From an uncultured Clostridium sp. (GTDB taxonomy: Bacteria > Bacillota > Clostridia > TANB77 > CAG-508): 64,000 bases of DNA. Both the position numbers and the translations under genes were made by a program. Of the stretch, positions 25,331 to 34,650 are shown piece by piece (positions within the stretch are counted from its first letter, which is position 1; each line of letters begins with the position of its first letter). Under the pieces are notes generated by a model. The model was not told the origin of the DNA. It saw only the letters and a program-made list of their open reading frames with translations, and did not search any database. The DNA is taken from NCBI GenBank assembly GCA_958422985.1, contig CATZPY010000001.1, positions 66,401 to 130,400 of the forward strand. Reading direction: 5' to 3'.

Positions 25331-27283
25331 ATGATTCTTAATATTGTAGGGATAGTATCTATTTTATTAATATTTGTATATATAGTTTATAGAAGTATTA
25401 ATAAGAAAAAGAATGCAGAGCTAGAAAAAATGGTAGATGTTGATGACCAAACATATACATTAAAAAAGATGACAGAATATATAAAGAAAAGACTTGATGA
25501 AATTACAAAAATAAATTTATATGATTTGGGACTAACAGAAGAAGAATTAAAAAGAAGAAAAAATAAGAAATACGAACTTAAAAAAGCCTTAAAAGGTTGT
25601 ACATATGGAGATGTTAATGATAAGAAATATGTAAAAGAATTAATTTACGACATACTTTCAAAAGAGTATGGGGTAGATGAAACAAATATATCAAAATCAA
25701 TTCCTTTTGATATTCCTTCATTACTTACACCACAAGACAAATTTGATATTATTATATATATGTACAAAAAAGAATTTGGATATGAAGCATTAACAGAATT
25801 AATAAAAAAATACAACTTAGCTACTTTAAAATATGTTGCAGGAGATGCTAAGCCTTGTTATGTAATAACAGAAGAAGAAATTAATGATATATACGAAAAG
25901 GAAGGATTAGTACTTACTTTTTCAGATAAATTAAATGTAGTTGTACAAAGAATATATCAACATTACAAAGGTTATAGCTCTATAGATGAAGTAAGAGATA
26001 TGAACATAGATGGTGTATCTGGTGGTGTATCTGGACTGCCAGAAAGCTTTTTAAGTCAAGTTGCACAAACAGATGGTGACTACTTAAATGAAGTTATGGA
26101 ACATAAAGTACCACGTGCTTGTGATAGTATTTGGATATTCTTCCAAGGTAAATCTATACGTTTAGCATTTTTATCTTTTGGATCAGAAGCAGAATTAAAA
26201 AGAGTTTGTCAAAACATTTATAAATATAATAACCCAGGACAATTATCAGATACAAATGGTTATAAAATTAATGAAATGAAAGATGGTTCTCGTGTTGTTG
26301 TTGTAAGACCAAGTTTCTCTGAAACATGGGCATTCTTTGTAAGAAAATTCGACGTAAAGCGTGCTACACTAGAACAATTAATCACAATACCTGGAAAAGA
26401 AGATGCAATATCATTATTAAAATATTTAGTAAAAGGAGCTCGTATTATATCACTTACTGGAGAGCAAGGTTGTGGTAAAACAACAATGCTTATGGGGATG
26501 ATAGAAAATATTTACGAAACAATGAACATAAGGGTTCAAGAAACAGCATTCGAGCTTCACTTAAGAAAAATTTACCCAACAAGAAATATTTTAACATTTA
26601 GAGAAACGGAAACAATTTCTGGACAAGAAGGTCTAGATGTTCAGAAAAAGACAGATGGTTCTGTTAACATCATCGGTGAGGTTGCAACAGACCCCGTTGC
26701 TTCTTGGATGATTCAAGCAGCTCAGGTTGCTTCTAAGTTTACATTATTTACACACCATGCTAAAACATTCCCAGACTTAGTTACAGCATTAAGAAACTCT
26801 ATGCTTAGAACAGGTGTATTTACAAACGAAAAAACAGCAGAAGAACAAGTTGTACAAGTATTAAACTTTGATATTCACTTAGTAAAAGACTTTAGAGGTA
26901 GAAGATATATAGAAAGAGTTACAGAATGTATACCAGTAGAAGAAAAGAATGAATATACATTCGACTTTAGAAATGAAAAAACTTTAGAAGGAAAATTTGA
27001 AAAATTCTTCGACAATGCAACACATTATTTTACAAAAATTACAAACAAACAATTATATACATATAGAAACATTATGGAATATCATGATGGGGAATATGTT
27101 ATTACAAACAAAATTACAGATCACAACTTACAAGAAATGCGACTAAACATGGATGATAAAGATTTAGCAGATTTTGATAGATTTATAGAAAGCCATTGGG
27201 GGACTTCAAAAGTAACTGCAAATGTTGCAGATGAATCTAAAACTGTTAAAAGAGCAGGAAGACCAAGAAAGACAAAAGAATAA
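25331..27283 (+). CDS. CpaF/TadA-like secretion ATPase with N-terminal membrane helix
   Basis: A 650-residue protein of the VirB11/CpaF family. A membrane helix at residues 1-20 is unusual for CpaF. Then comes an N-terminal domain (to about 370), with Walker A GEQGCGKTTML near 377 and the Asp/Glu box region FRETETISGQEG. NIIGEVATDPVASWMIQAAQ is the Walker B segment, and the His box is THHAKTF. It powers pilin assembly in Tad systems. The C-terminus ends in a short AT-hook-like tail (RAGRPRKTKE). It follows the CpaE-like gene by 21 bases and precedes the TadB-TadC fusion by 25. Confidence 0.8.
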   Translation: MILNIVGIVSILLIFVYIVYRSINKKKNAELEKMVDVDDQTYTLKKMTEYIKKRLDEITKINLYDLGLTEEELKRRKNKKYELKKALKGCTYGDVNDKKYVKELIYDILSKEYGVDETNISKSIPFDIPSLLTPQDKFDIIIYMYKKEFGYEALTELIKKYNLATLKYVAGDAKPCYVITEEEINDIYEKEGLVLTFSDKLNVVVQRIYQHYKGYSSIDEVRDMNIDGVSGGVSGLPESFLSQVAQTDGDYLNEVMEHKVPRACDSIWIFFQGKSIRLAFLSFGSEAELKRVCQNIYKYNNPGQLSDTNGYKINEMKDGSRVVVVRPSFSETWAFFVRKFDVKRATLEQLITIPGKEDAISLLKYLVKGARIISLTGEQGCGKTTMLMGMIENIYETMNIRVQETAFELHLRKIYPTRNILTFRETETISGQEGLDVQKKTDGSVNIIGEVATDPVASWMIQAAQVASKFTLFTHHAKTFPDLVTALRNSMLRTGVFTNEKTAEEQVVQVLNFDIHLVKDFRGRRYIERVTECIPVEEKNEYTFDFRNEKTLEGKFEKFFDNATHYFTKITNKQLYTYRNIMEYHDGEYVITNKITDHNLQEMRLNMDDKDLADFDRFIESHWGTSKVTANVADESKTVKRAGRPRKTKE

Positions 27284-27308
27284 TAAGAAAGGGGTGTACA
27301 AGCCTTAA

Positions 27309-29381
27309 ATGTCAGATCAATTATTATTATATTTGCTTATAGGGGTATGTGTTGTTTTTCTAGTAATTGTAATTGCTTATTTGCAAATTAGGAAAAAAAT
27401 GCAAAGTTCACAATATAAACAATTACAACAATTAAGAAGAGGAACAGAAAAATCAGCATTTTCAGCAGATATTATATATCAAAAATTATATTTAACATAT
27501 AGAAAAATTCCACTTGTTAAGCGTTACTTATTAAAATTACGTAGAAGATTGGAAATATTAAACATAGATGATGAATATTTAACAAGAAAACAGGCTTCAC
27601 AAATATTAACAAAAGGCTTAGTAATTGTTATACCTCTTACTATTCTTATTATAGCACTTACATATACTAACTTTATGTTATTAGGAATTTTAATAATATT
27701 CGAAATTTTTATAATGGATAGTATGATAGATGGAATGGTTGATAAAATAGATAACAATTTATTAAAACAACAAATTAATTTCTTTGGAGAAATAAGACAT
27801 GCTTACCACGAATTTAATATGGTAGAGGAAGCTATTTATCAAACAGCACAAGATAACGAACTAGAGGTTTCTAGACAAGCAGAAAAAATTTATGAAATTT
27901 TAATTTCAGATGATCCAGAAATGGAATTGGAAAAATACTACGATATAGCTCCAAATAGTTACTTAAAGGAATTTGCAGGTATTTCTTACCTAACAAAAGA
28001 ATATGGAGATAGAAAGCAAAATGGAGCGTCTTTATATTTAAAAAACTTAAATAATATAACACAAGAAATGCAATTAGAGATTTTAAAAAGAGATAAATTA
28101 GATTATGTTTTCCAAAGTTTATCTGTAATTTCTATTGTACCAATGCTATTTTTAGAAACAATAAAAAACTGGTCAGTAAGCCAATTCTCGTTTACTAAAA
28201 GTTTTTATATGGGAAAACAAGGTATGATTGTCCAAATATTAGTAATTGTTTTAACATTTATATGTTATACATTAACTAGAAAATTAAAAGATAATGGATC
28301 AGTTAATACTAAAACACAAAATACAGAAAACCCATGGCAGGAAAAATTATATAGAAAAAAACCAATTAAAAAATTTGTAAATTTATTTATGCCTAAAGAA
28401 GGTACAAAAGATTATAGAAAACAAAAAGAATTACTTAAAGATGCCGCATCACCTTTAAAATTATCTTGGGTATATGTAAATAGAATAGTACTATTTATAG
28501 TAGTATTCATTGTTTCTATTATAATAATGATATATTTACATAAACTGCAAGTGGATTATATTTATACAGAACCGACATCGAACTATGACTTAATGGGAGA
28601 TATGGGAGAAGCAGATGAGCAAAGAGCAATAGAAAGAACCAAAGTAGATAATGTATTTTTGGATAAATTTAGAGGTAATTTAAAAACCACTCAAAATGAT
28701 ATATTAAAAGCAATGCAAAGGTCAAAATACTATGAAGGGGCTACAGATGAAACATTAGCAACAGATGCAGAAAGAATATATGGAAAATTACAAACCATAA
28801 ATGGGGAATATTTAAAATGGTTTGAAATTTTGATAGGATTAGTATTTGGTTTAATAGGATATGCTTTCCCAATTTTACTATTGCTATTCCAAAAGAAAAT
28901 GCGTCAAATGGAAATGGAAAACGAAGTAATGCAGTTCCAAACTATTATATTAATGCTTATGAGAATTGAAAGAGTAAATGTTGAAATGATACTAGAGTGG
29001 CTAGAAAGGTATGCAAATATATTTAAAGAACCGATTAGTAAATGTGTTAATAACTATGAAGCAGGAGCCTGGGAGTCCTTAGAACAATTAAAAGAAGACA
29101 TATCTTACCAAGATATGATCAGAATAGTAGAAAGCCTTCAAGCAGCTGTAGAAAAAATACCTATTGTGGAAGCATTTGATGAATTAGACACAGAAAGAGA
29201 TTATTATCAAGCTAAGAGAAAAGAATCTAATGATAGGCTAATATCTAATAAAGGACTAATTGGTAAGGCTATAGGTTTTGCTCCTATGGTATGTATGTTT
29301 GTTGGATATTTAATAGCACCATTAGTATTCATAGGACTAACAAGTATGTCAAGTTCATTCTCTACAATGTCATCAATGTAA
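27309..29381 (+). CDS. TadB-TadC fusion, inner-membrane platform protein
   Basis: A 690-residue membrane protein with two type II secretion F-like halves. The first half (to about 340) has a leading helix, a pair of helices around 100-135 and a late helix around 305, as TadB. The second half has a helix around 395, a pair near 505, the cytosolic pattern QTIILMLMRIERVNVEMILEWL, and terminal helices near 655-680, as TadC. TadB and TadC are normally separate proteins of about 300 residues each. It would form the platform on which the CpaF-like ATPase works. The ribosome site GGGGTG is rather far (about 13 bases) from the ATG at 27309. Confidence 0.7.
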   Translation: MSDQLLLYLLIGVCVVFLVIVIAYLQIRKKMQSSQYKQLQQLRRGTEKSAFSADIIYQKLYLTYRKIPLVKRYLLKLRRRLEILNIDDEYLTRKQASQILTKGLVIVIPLTILIIALTYTNFMLLGILIIFEIFIMDSMIDGMVDKIDNNLLKQQINFFGEIRHAYHEFNMVEEAIYQTAQDNELEVSRQAEKIYEILISDDPEMELEKYYDIAPNSYLKEFAGISYLTKEYGDRKQNGASLYLKNLNNITQEMQLEILKRDKLDYVFQSLSVISIVPMLFLETIKNWSVSQFSFTKSFYMGKQGMIVQILVIVLTFICYTLTRKLKDNGSVNTKTQNTENPWQEKLYRKKPIKKFVNLFMPKEGTKDYRKQKELLKDAASPLKLSWVYVNRIVLFIVVFIVSIIIMIYLHKLQVDYIYTEPTSNYDLMGDMGEADEQRAIERTKVDNVFLDKFRGNLKTTQNDILKAMQRSKYYEGATDETLATDAERIYGKLQTINGEYLKWFEILIGLVFGLIGYAFPILLLLFQKKMRQMEMENEVMQFQTIILMLMRIERVNVEMILEWLERYANIFKEPISKCVNNYEAGAWESLEQLKEDISYQDMIRIVESLQAAVEKIPIVEAFDELDTERDYYQAKRKESNDRLISNKGLIGKAIGFAPMVCMFVGYLIAPLVFIGLTSMSSSFSTMSSM

Positions 29382-29398
29382 AGTAAAGGAGAAAGAGT

Positions 29399-30043
29399 AT
29401 GGAGAACGCATCAAAAGCATTAACAATTGCTGGGGGAGTTTTAATTGCAGTTATGCTTGCAGTACTAGTATATTATGTTTTTACTCAGTGGGGCGAAAGC
29501 CAAAAAATAAAACAAGAAGATGTGGACACTGTAAAAATAGAAGAGTTTAATAAAAGTTATTTATCATATGAAAAGGTTTTATATGGTAGTGAATTATTAG
29601 GACTTGTAAATAAAATGAGTGATTACAATATTAGTGATGATGTAAAGTATAGTGCTTATGGAACAATGGATTTAAAAGTAGAAATAAAACTATTATCTGG
29701 TTCAACCGATAATTTATTTAATAGAACAGGAACTTATAGCTTATCTACAGTAAAAAGAACTATTGATGATGTTATGAGAAAGACTGTGGAGAAATATAAG
29801 GGCAAAGTTTCAGATTCCCAATGGGAGTTTTTAGCTAAGTCAAGCAATAATAGTGAGCAAAGTTTTGATGATTTATGCAAAGAGCTAAATATTAGTTCAA
29901 ATATAAACAGAAGAGAATTGCAAGAGGCAGCAAAAGAATATTATAAATATGTACAATTTAAAAGAATGAAATTTAAACATAAAGAAACTACATTTTATGA
30001 TACTGGTAGAGTAAAAACTATGTCTTTTGTTGAAACTAAATAA
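29399..30043 (+). CDS. Pseudopilin-like protein 1 (MENASKAL family)
   Basis: A 214-residue protein. Its N-terminus MENASKALTIAGGVLIAVML goes straight into a hydrophobic helix, with no basic leader or prepilin cleavage site. A soluble part follows with the family pattern EFNKSYLSYEKVLYGSELLGLVNKM. It is the first of a run of related proteins after the Tad platform gene, so it is a likely pilin or pseudopilin assembled by that machine. The start is set by AAGGAG and by the conserved N-terminus. The C-terminal half is unique to this member. Confidence 0.6.
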   Translation: MENASKALTIAGGVLIAVMLAVLVYYVFTQWGESQKIKQEDVDTVKIEEFNKSYLSYEKVLYGSELLGLVNKMSDYNISDDVKYSAYGTMDLKVEIKLLSGSTDNLFNRTGTYSLSTVKRTIDDVMRKTVEKYKGKVSDSQWEFLAKSSNNSEQSFDDLCKELNISSNINRRELQEAAKEYYKYVQFKRMKFKHKETTFYDTGRVKTMSFVETK

Positions 30044-30070
30044 ATTTTATAAAAGGAGGGCAACTAATTT

Positions 30071-30514
30071 ATGGATAACGCATCAAAAGCACTTATAATA
30101 GCTGGTGGAATGTTAATAGCAATAATGGTTGCCTCACTATTTGTATATTTATTTACAAGCTATGGAAAGTATGCAGATGATATGTATGACAAAATAAATA
30201 GAAGACAAATAACACAAGCAAATAATGAATATACAAAATATGAAGGTGCTAAAGATAACACAATATATGACGTAGTTACAGTTGTAAATAAAGCAAAAGA
30301 TAATAATGAATCATTAGGACTTCAAGCAGGTGATAGAGGATATATATCTGTAGGAATAAATGGAATAAATTCTAATTTGCAAAATGCAAATACAGACTAT
30401 ATTACAAAACTTTTGCAAGAACATGCAAGAAATGGCACATTATTTGGGTGCAATGTATTTGAAGATTCAGAAGGGTTAATTAACAAAGTAACATTTGTGC
30501 CTGTAGGCCCATAA
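30071..30514 (+). CDS. Pseudopilin-like protein 2 (MENASKAL family)
   Basis: A 147-residue paralogue starting MDNASKALIIAGGMLIAIMV, then NNEYTKYEGAKDNTIYDVVTVVNKAKDNN, the same order of blocks as its neighbours. No leader peptide. Ribosome site AAAGGAGGG. The compact size fits a structural pilin subunit. Function is inferred from the family and position only. Confidence 0.6.
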   Translation: MDNASKALIIAGGMLIAIMVASLFVYLFTSYGKYADDMYDKINRRQITQANNEYTKYEGAKDNTIYDVVTVVNKAKDNNESLGLQAGDRGYISVGINGINSNLQNANTDYITKLLQEHARNGTLFGCNVFEDSEGLINKVTFVPVGP

Positions 30515-30542
30515 ATTAACAACTTATTTAGGCTAAAAAATA

Positions 30543-30572
30543 TTTACAAAACTTGCCGAATAATGTTATAAT
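30543..30572 (+). promoter_or_regulatory. Internal promoter before pseudopilin-like gene 3
   Basis: TTTACA (30543-30548), 18-base spacer, TATAAT (30567-30572), 20 bases before the ATG at 30592. It could drive the later pilin-like genes independently of the assembly genes. Confidence 0.6.
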
Positions 30573-30591
30573 GTAAAAAGAAAGGTTGCAT

Positions 30592-31023
30592 ATGAAAAAT
30601 ACAATAATAATTATAAGTGTTATAGCAACTTGTATAGTAATATCAATTACATATGCATTTTCAATGCATAAAAAAGATGTAAATCAAATTAAAAAATTTA
30701 ACAACGAATTTTCAGAATATATAGGCCAAGAATTTTATGGAACAAAACTTGCAACAATTATAAATTTGGCAATAGATAATAATGAAAAGAATAAAATACC
30801 AAAAGATTCTAATGGTAAATATGTTCAAGATGATTTATATTCTGTAAGAGTAGATATATACATGACAGACACAGAAAAAACTTATAGTATGGAAAAACTA
30901 AATGCAGGAGATATTTCTAATTTAGTAAAAAACTATAGTAATGTAAAATTTAAATGTACAAAAGTTGAATATCACAAAAGTAACAAAAGAATAAGTTACT
31001 TATATATTGAACAAATAGCTTAA
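30592..31023 (+). CDS. Pseudopilin-like protein 3 (divergent N-terminus)
   Basis: A 143-residue protein with an N-terminal helix (MKNTIIIISVIATCIVISIT) and the family's KFNNEFSEYIGQEFYGTKLA...NLAIDNN block. It lacks the MENASKAL start of its neighbours. The ATG at 30592 is chosen over 30586 because of GAAAGG spacing. It has its own promoter just upstream. Likely a minor pilin of the same system. Confidence 0.55.
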   Translation: MKNTIIIISVIATCIVISITYAFSMHKKDVNQIKKFNNEFSEYIGQEFYGTKLATIINLAIDNNEKNKIPKDSNGKYVQDDLYSVRVDIYMTDTEKTYSMEKLNAGDISNLVKNYSNVKFKCTKVEYHKSNKRISYLYIEQIA

Positions 31024-31078
31024 TTTAGTTAGTAAGGTTTTTAAAAATATATTATAAATAACAAAGGAGGAATTTATT

Positions 31079-31483
31079 ATGGAGAATGCATCAAAAGCAT
31101 TAATCATAGCAGGAGCAATATTACTTGCAATTTTAATTATAGGATTAGGAGTTTTTATTTTTCAAAAAGCTAAAAGTGCTACAAATATGGATGACTTAGA
31201 CAATCAACAAGTAGAAGCACATAACTCTACATTCCAAAGTTATGAAGGAACAATAAATGGTACACAAGCAAAAGCATTAATAGATGCAGTTAGAAATAAC
31301 AACCAAAAAATGCCAGATTTAGGTGATATTGCAGTTAATGGTAAATCAGATAACGCAAGTTTATCAAATGAAAAAAATAGCTATGAAGCAACAAAACAAT
31401 ATATAGTAAATTTATCAGAATTCCAAGAAACAGACGGACAATATAAAGGTTACGTTACAGGAATAACTGTTAAAGCAAAATAA
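31079..31483 (+). CDS. Pseudopilin-like protein 4 (MENASKAL family)
   Basis: A 134-residue protein starting MENASKALIIAGAILLAILI, followed by HNSTFQSYEGTINGTQAKAL and AVRNNNQK. It is the smallest of the clear family members, and AACAAAGGAGG precedes it. The compact, Asn/Gln-rich soluble part makes it a candidate major subunit, which is inference. Confidence 0.6.
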   Translation: MENASKALIIAGAILLAILIIGLGVFIFQKAKSATNMDDLDNQQVEAHNSTFQSYEGTINGTQAKALIDAVRNNNQKMPDLGDIAVNGKSDNASLSNEKNSYEATKQYIVNLSEFQETDGQYKGYVTGITVKAK

Positions 31484-31504
31484 TTAAAATAAGGAGGAGT
31501 AATC

Positions 31505-32092
31505 ATGGAGAATGCAGTAGAAGCATTAAAAATGGCAGGTTTTATGCTATTATTTATAATTGCACTATCAATCACCATGGTTACTCTTACTCAAGCTAAA
31601 ACAACAGCAGATAGCCTAGTAAAAAACCAAGATAGGCAAGAAACATACCAATACATAGAGCTTGCAGAAGGTGAAACAAGATCATTTTCTAGGACGGTTA
31701 CATTATCAGATATAATCCCAACATTATATCGATATGCTCAAGAAGACTATGCTGTACAATTTTATTATGCAAATGGAGCACCATTAAATGACTTATACGA
31801 AAGTGGAGAAAAAAGAAATGGTGTTCATATTAGAAAAAATGATTTAGATTTAGACACAGAACACTGGGTAGAAAATGGTGTAACTAGATACGAAGAGTGG
31901 AGAGGTAATAGTGCTAAAATAAAAGAACATGTAGATGATGTAGTCGAATATTTATTAGCCAATTACAAAAATACTAAATTTATTGAAAGATTGGGAACTA
32001 CAGAAGATTACGAAGAAAAAGATACAAATGAGATGGTTCCAGATGTAAATAAACAATATAAAAGGATAATAACATATACAGTAAAAAATTAA
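31505..32092 (+). CDS. Pseudopilin-like protein 5
   Basis: A 195-residue protein with the N-terminus MENAVEALKMAGFMLLFIIAL, clearly related to its neighbours, and a larger soluble part (TRSFSRTVTLSDIIPTLYRY, NGVHIRKNDLDLD, YEEWRGNSAKIKEHVDDVV). Preceded by AAGGAGG, 21 bases after gene 4. The extra domain suggests a minor or tip subunit, but no known domain is recognised. Confidence 0.55.
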   Translation: MENAVEALKMAGFMLLFIIALSITMVTLTQAKTTADSLVKNQDRQETYQYIELAEGETRSFSRTVTLSDIIPTLYRYAQEDYAVQFYYANGAPLNDLYESGEKRNGVHIRKNDLDLDTEHWVENGVTRYEEWRGNSAKIKEHVDDVVEYLLANYKNTKFIERLGTTEDYEEKDTNEMVPDVNKQYKRIITYTVKN

Positions 32093-32122
32093 TATTAAAA
32101 GGGAAATAGGAGGTAATGTAAA

Positions 32123-32656
32123 ATGGGAGATACAGTAGTTACAATTTTAGCAATAGTATTAGCAGCTGTATTAATGTTTGTTTTCCCATTAATGTCAGTT
32201 GCTGACCGTAGTGATGATGTTTCACAATTATCTGTTCAAAATAGTACAACTACATTTGTAGACAATATTCGTTCTACAGGAAGAATAACATTAGCAGAAT
32301 ACAATAGGTTTGCACAAGAAATTAATGCAACAGGAAATACATATGAAATAGAAATGGAAGTAAAAATTTTAGATGAAAATCCTGGTAAGAAAACAGCGCA
32401 AACAACTTATGAAAAAATAGGAGAAAATGTGTATTATACAGAATATACTACACAAATTATAGAAGACCTAAAGGACGCAAGAAATAACAATACTAAATAT
32501 TTAAAAGAGGGAGATATTGTATCTGTTAGTGTAAAAAATACAAACACAACAATTTCTCAATTATTAAGAAACTTCTTCTATAGAGTAACAGGAAATGATT
32601 CTTCAACGATAGGAGCATCAAACGGAGGAATTGTTACTGTAAATGGAAGAAATTAG
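32123..32656 (+). CDS. Pseudopilin-like protein 6
   Basis: A 177-residue protein with an N-terminal helix (MGDTVVTILAIVLAAVLMFV), then FVDNIRSTGRITLAEYNRFAQEI and a soluble beta-rich part. The family start is lost but layout and place are the same. A terminator follows at 32668, so this is the last gene of the main Tad-like transcript. Role inferred from position. Confidence 0.5.
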   Translation: MGDTVVTILAIVLAAVLMFVFPLMSVADRSDDVSQLSVQNSTTTFVDNIRSTGRITLAEYNRFAQEINATGNTYEIEMEVKILDENPGKKTAQTTYEKIGENVYYTEYTTQIIEDLKDARNNNTKYLKEGDIVSVSVKNTNTTISQLLRNFFYRVTGNDSSTIGASNGGIVTVNGRN

Positions 32657-32667
32657 ATAACAAAGAA

Positions 32668-32700
32668 ATAAGGGGTGTCTTGTAAAAAACACCTTTTTCT
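32668..32700 (+). terminator. Intrinsic terminator of the Tad-like operon
   Basis: AAGGGGTGT and ACACCTTTTT arms around a CTTGTAAAAA loop, ending in a T run. Confidence 0.75.
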
Positions 32701-32817
32701 TTTATTATATAAGAAATGTATGAATATTTTTTTATTAGCAAAGTGGCAATATGTTTGTAAAAAAAGCTATATTTTTTATATAATAAAAGAGTTACAAAAG
32801 TAAAGAGAGGAATAAAT

Positions 32818-34446
32818 ATGAAACTACAAAGCTGGATAGTAATATTTTCTATTATTGTTATACCAATAGTATTAGTAATGTCTTTATATATACAAATGCA
32901 AATAAGCTATGTAAACTTACAAAGCAATTATGATACTATATTAAATAATGCAACATATGATGCAATAAAGGCATTCCAAATAAATGAAACAAATAGTACA
33001 ACACAAAATATAGCACAAGAAAAAATAAGAGATGTTGAAGCATCTGTAACAACATTTTATAATTCATTGGCTACAAATTTTGGACAAAGTGGATATTCAG
33101 AAGATGAACTACAAAGTTATATACCAGCATTAGTATATACTTTATATGATGGATATTACATATATACTAGATATAATAATGTAGTAACAGAAAATAATAC
33201 AATTAATTTAAATTCTACCAAATCAGAAACAGGGCTTAAACCATATGTATATTATTCTGGAAGATATAAAACAGACGCAGGGGAAGATATTGTAATAAAT
33301 TATACATTAGATAATTATATAACAATATTTTATAAAAGAGGTTCAGAGTATAAAACATATTCTGGTTTTTTAATAGATACATCTAAAACAGATTCTATTG
33401 GAACTTGGTACAATAGCGGTGGAACAAGAATAAGCATAGGAAGTGAAGATTTAGCAGAAATAAATCGTACAGCTAGTGAGAACAATTCTACACAAAAATA
33501 TAATTATACATATTTTACTAATTCAAATGGAAGAAGAGAAAAAGCCTATTGGGATGGTAGCAAATGGTATAAATATAATGTTGATGGAACTGTAAATTAT
33601 GTTGATGAAAATATGATTGCACAATTAGGCAATTCGTATAAAAGAGATACAAGCGCACAGAAATATTTACAAGATGCATATAAATTTACAAATGAAGTTA
33701 AAAGTATATTAAGAAACATTAAATTAGGAGATATTGTAGACGTTAATAAAGAAGAACTAGGAATTACAGGGAATGTGGCAAATAAAAACCTAATAGATTT
33801 TGGAGCAACAGATGGAACAATGTTAAATACTTTTAATGAACATAAACAGCAAGTTATGAAAAATTCTATTACAACAAACTTAAAAGCAACAATTGCAAAG
33901 TTTAATGAGAATTCTACACATCCAGCTAAAATGCCAACTTTAACAGAAAACGAATGGAATATGATTTTAAGCAATACATGTTTAATATCATTTATGCAAG
34001 GTCAAAATATAGGAAATGGATATTACATGGGATATAGTATTGTAACAAATAATAAAAATAGAGAATTTGTTGATCCAAAACTAATATATATTTTAGATAA
34101 AGATAAAAATCAATTTCACGATGTTAGACATTTAAATGCGAGTCTTTCAGGGAATATTATGGGATATAGAAATATAGATTTCGACTCACAAAGTTATGTT
34201 GCAAGTGATGGTTCTGTTAAAAATTATTTCCTTCATGGCAAAGCGACAGCAGATTATGCTTGTATAGTAACTTCTGCAGATATAACAACATCTAAAGGAA
34301 ATAGTGAAGCTGATAATTCTTCGGGAAATTATACAACACCTTTAGATGAAATATTAAGTTCAGCTCCATATAATATAAAACAAACATATTATACAGCACT
34401 ATTTAGAGAAAGATGTAATTCTTATAAGAGTTTAATGCTAAGCTAA
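32818..34446 (+). CDS. Large membrane-anchored protein of the Tad-like locus (TadE/TadG-like)
   Basis: A 542-residue protein with one N-terminal membrane helix (about residues 8-30) and a large external part rich in Tyr, Asn, Ser and Thr. The region after the helix, NLQSNYDTILNNATYDAIKAF, resembles TadE/TadG minor pilins, where a helix is followed by a conserved helical stretch. The rest has no recognised domain. It stands after the operon terminator behind AAAGAGAGG, probably with its own promoter, and before a family 1 hairpin terminator. It could be a surface or tip protein; this is inference. Confidence 0.5.
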   Translation: MKLQSWIVIFSIIVIPIVLVMSLYIQMQISYVNLQSNYDTILNNATYDAIKAFQINETNSTTQNIAQEKIRDVEASVTTFYNSLATNFGQSGYSEDELQSYIPALVYTLYDGYYIYTRYNNVVTENNTINLNSTKSETGLKPYVYYSGRYKTDAGEDIVINYTLDNYITIFYKRGSEYKTYSGFLIDTSKTDSIGTWYNSGGTRISIGSEDLAEINRTASENNSTQKYNYTYFTNSNGRREKAYWDGSKWYKYNVDGTVNYVDENMIAQLGNSYKRDTSAQKYLQDAYKFTNEVKSILRNIKLGDIVDVNKEELGITGNVANKNLIDFGATDGTMLNTFNEHKQQVMKNSITTNLKATIAKFNENSTHPAKMPTLTENEWNMILSNTCLISFMQGQNIGNGYYMGYSIVTNNKNREFVDPKLIYILDKDKNQFHDVRHLNASLSGNIMGYRNIDFDSQSYVASDGSVKNYFLHGKATADYACIVTSADITTSKGNSEADNSSGNYTTPLDEILSSAPYNIKQTYYTALFRERCNSYKSLMLS

Positions 34447-34447
34447 A

Positions 34448-34495
34448 TAAAACCGGGATTTGGGGACGCTCCTTAAAATCTCGGTTTTATTTTTT
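34448..34495 (+). terminator. Family 1 palindromic repeat, copy 4, terminator-like
   Basis: AAAACCGGGATTTGGGGA...CTTAAAATCTCGGTTTT followed by ATTTTTT, right after the stop of the 32818 gene. Confidence 0.75.
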
Positions 34496-34526
34496 GTATG
34501 ATAGATTTCTGCATAAGACAATTATT

Positions 34527-34586
34527 CAAACTTAAGATTTTTTAAAAATTTACATTTGCAAGTAAAATCTTAGGTTCGCTTTTTTA
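34527..34586 (+). repeat. Dispersed repeat family 2, copy D
   Basis: CTTAAGATTTTTTAAAAATT, TACATTTGCAAGTAAAATCT and TAGGTTCGCTTTTTT are its successive blocks; between copy 4 of family 1 and spoIVB. Very close to the copy at 42357. Confidence 0.75.
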
Positions 34587-34650
34587 GTAAAACCTTTCTA
34601 GTATTAAAAACATAAAAAAGGATAAAATATATAACATAAGAGGTTTATAT

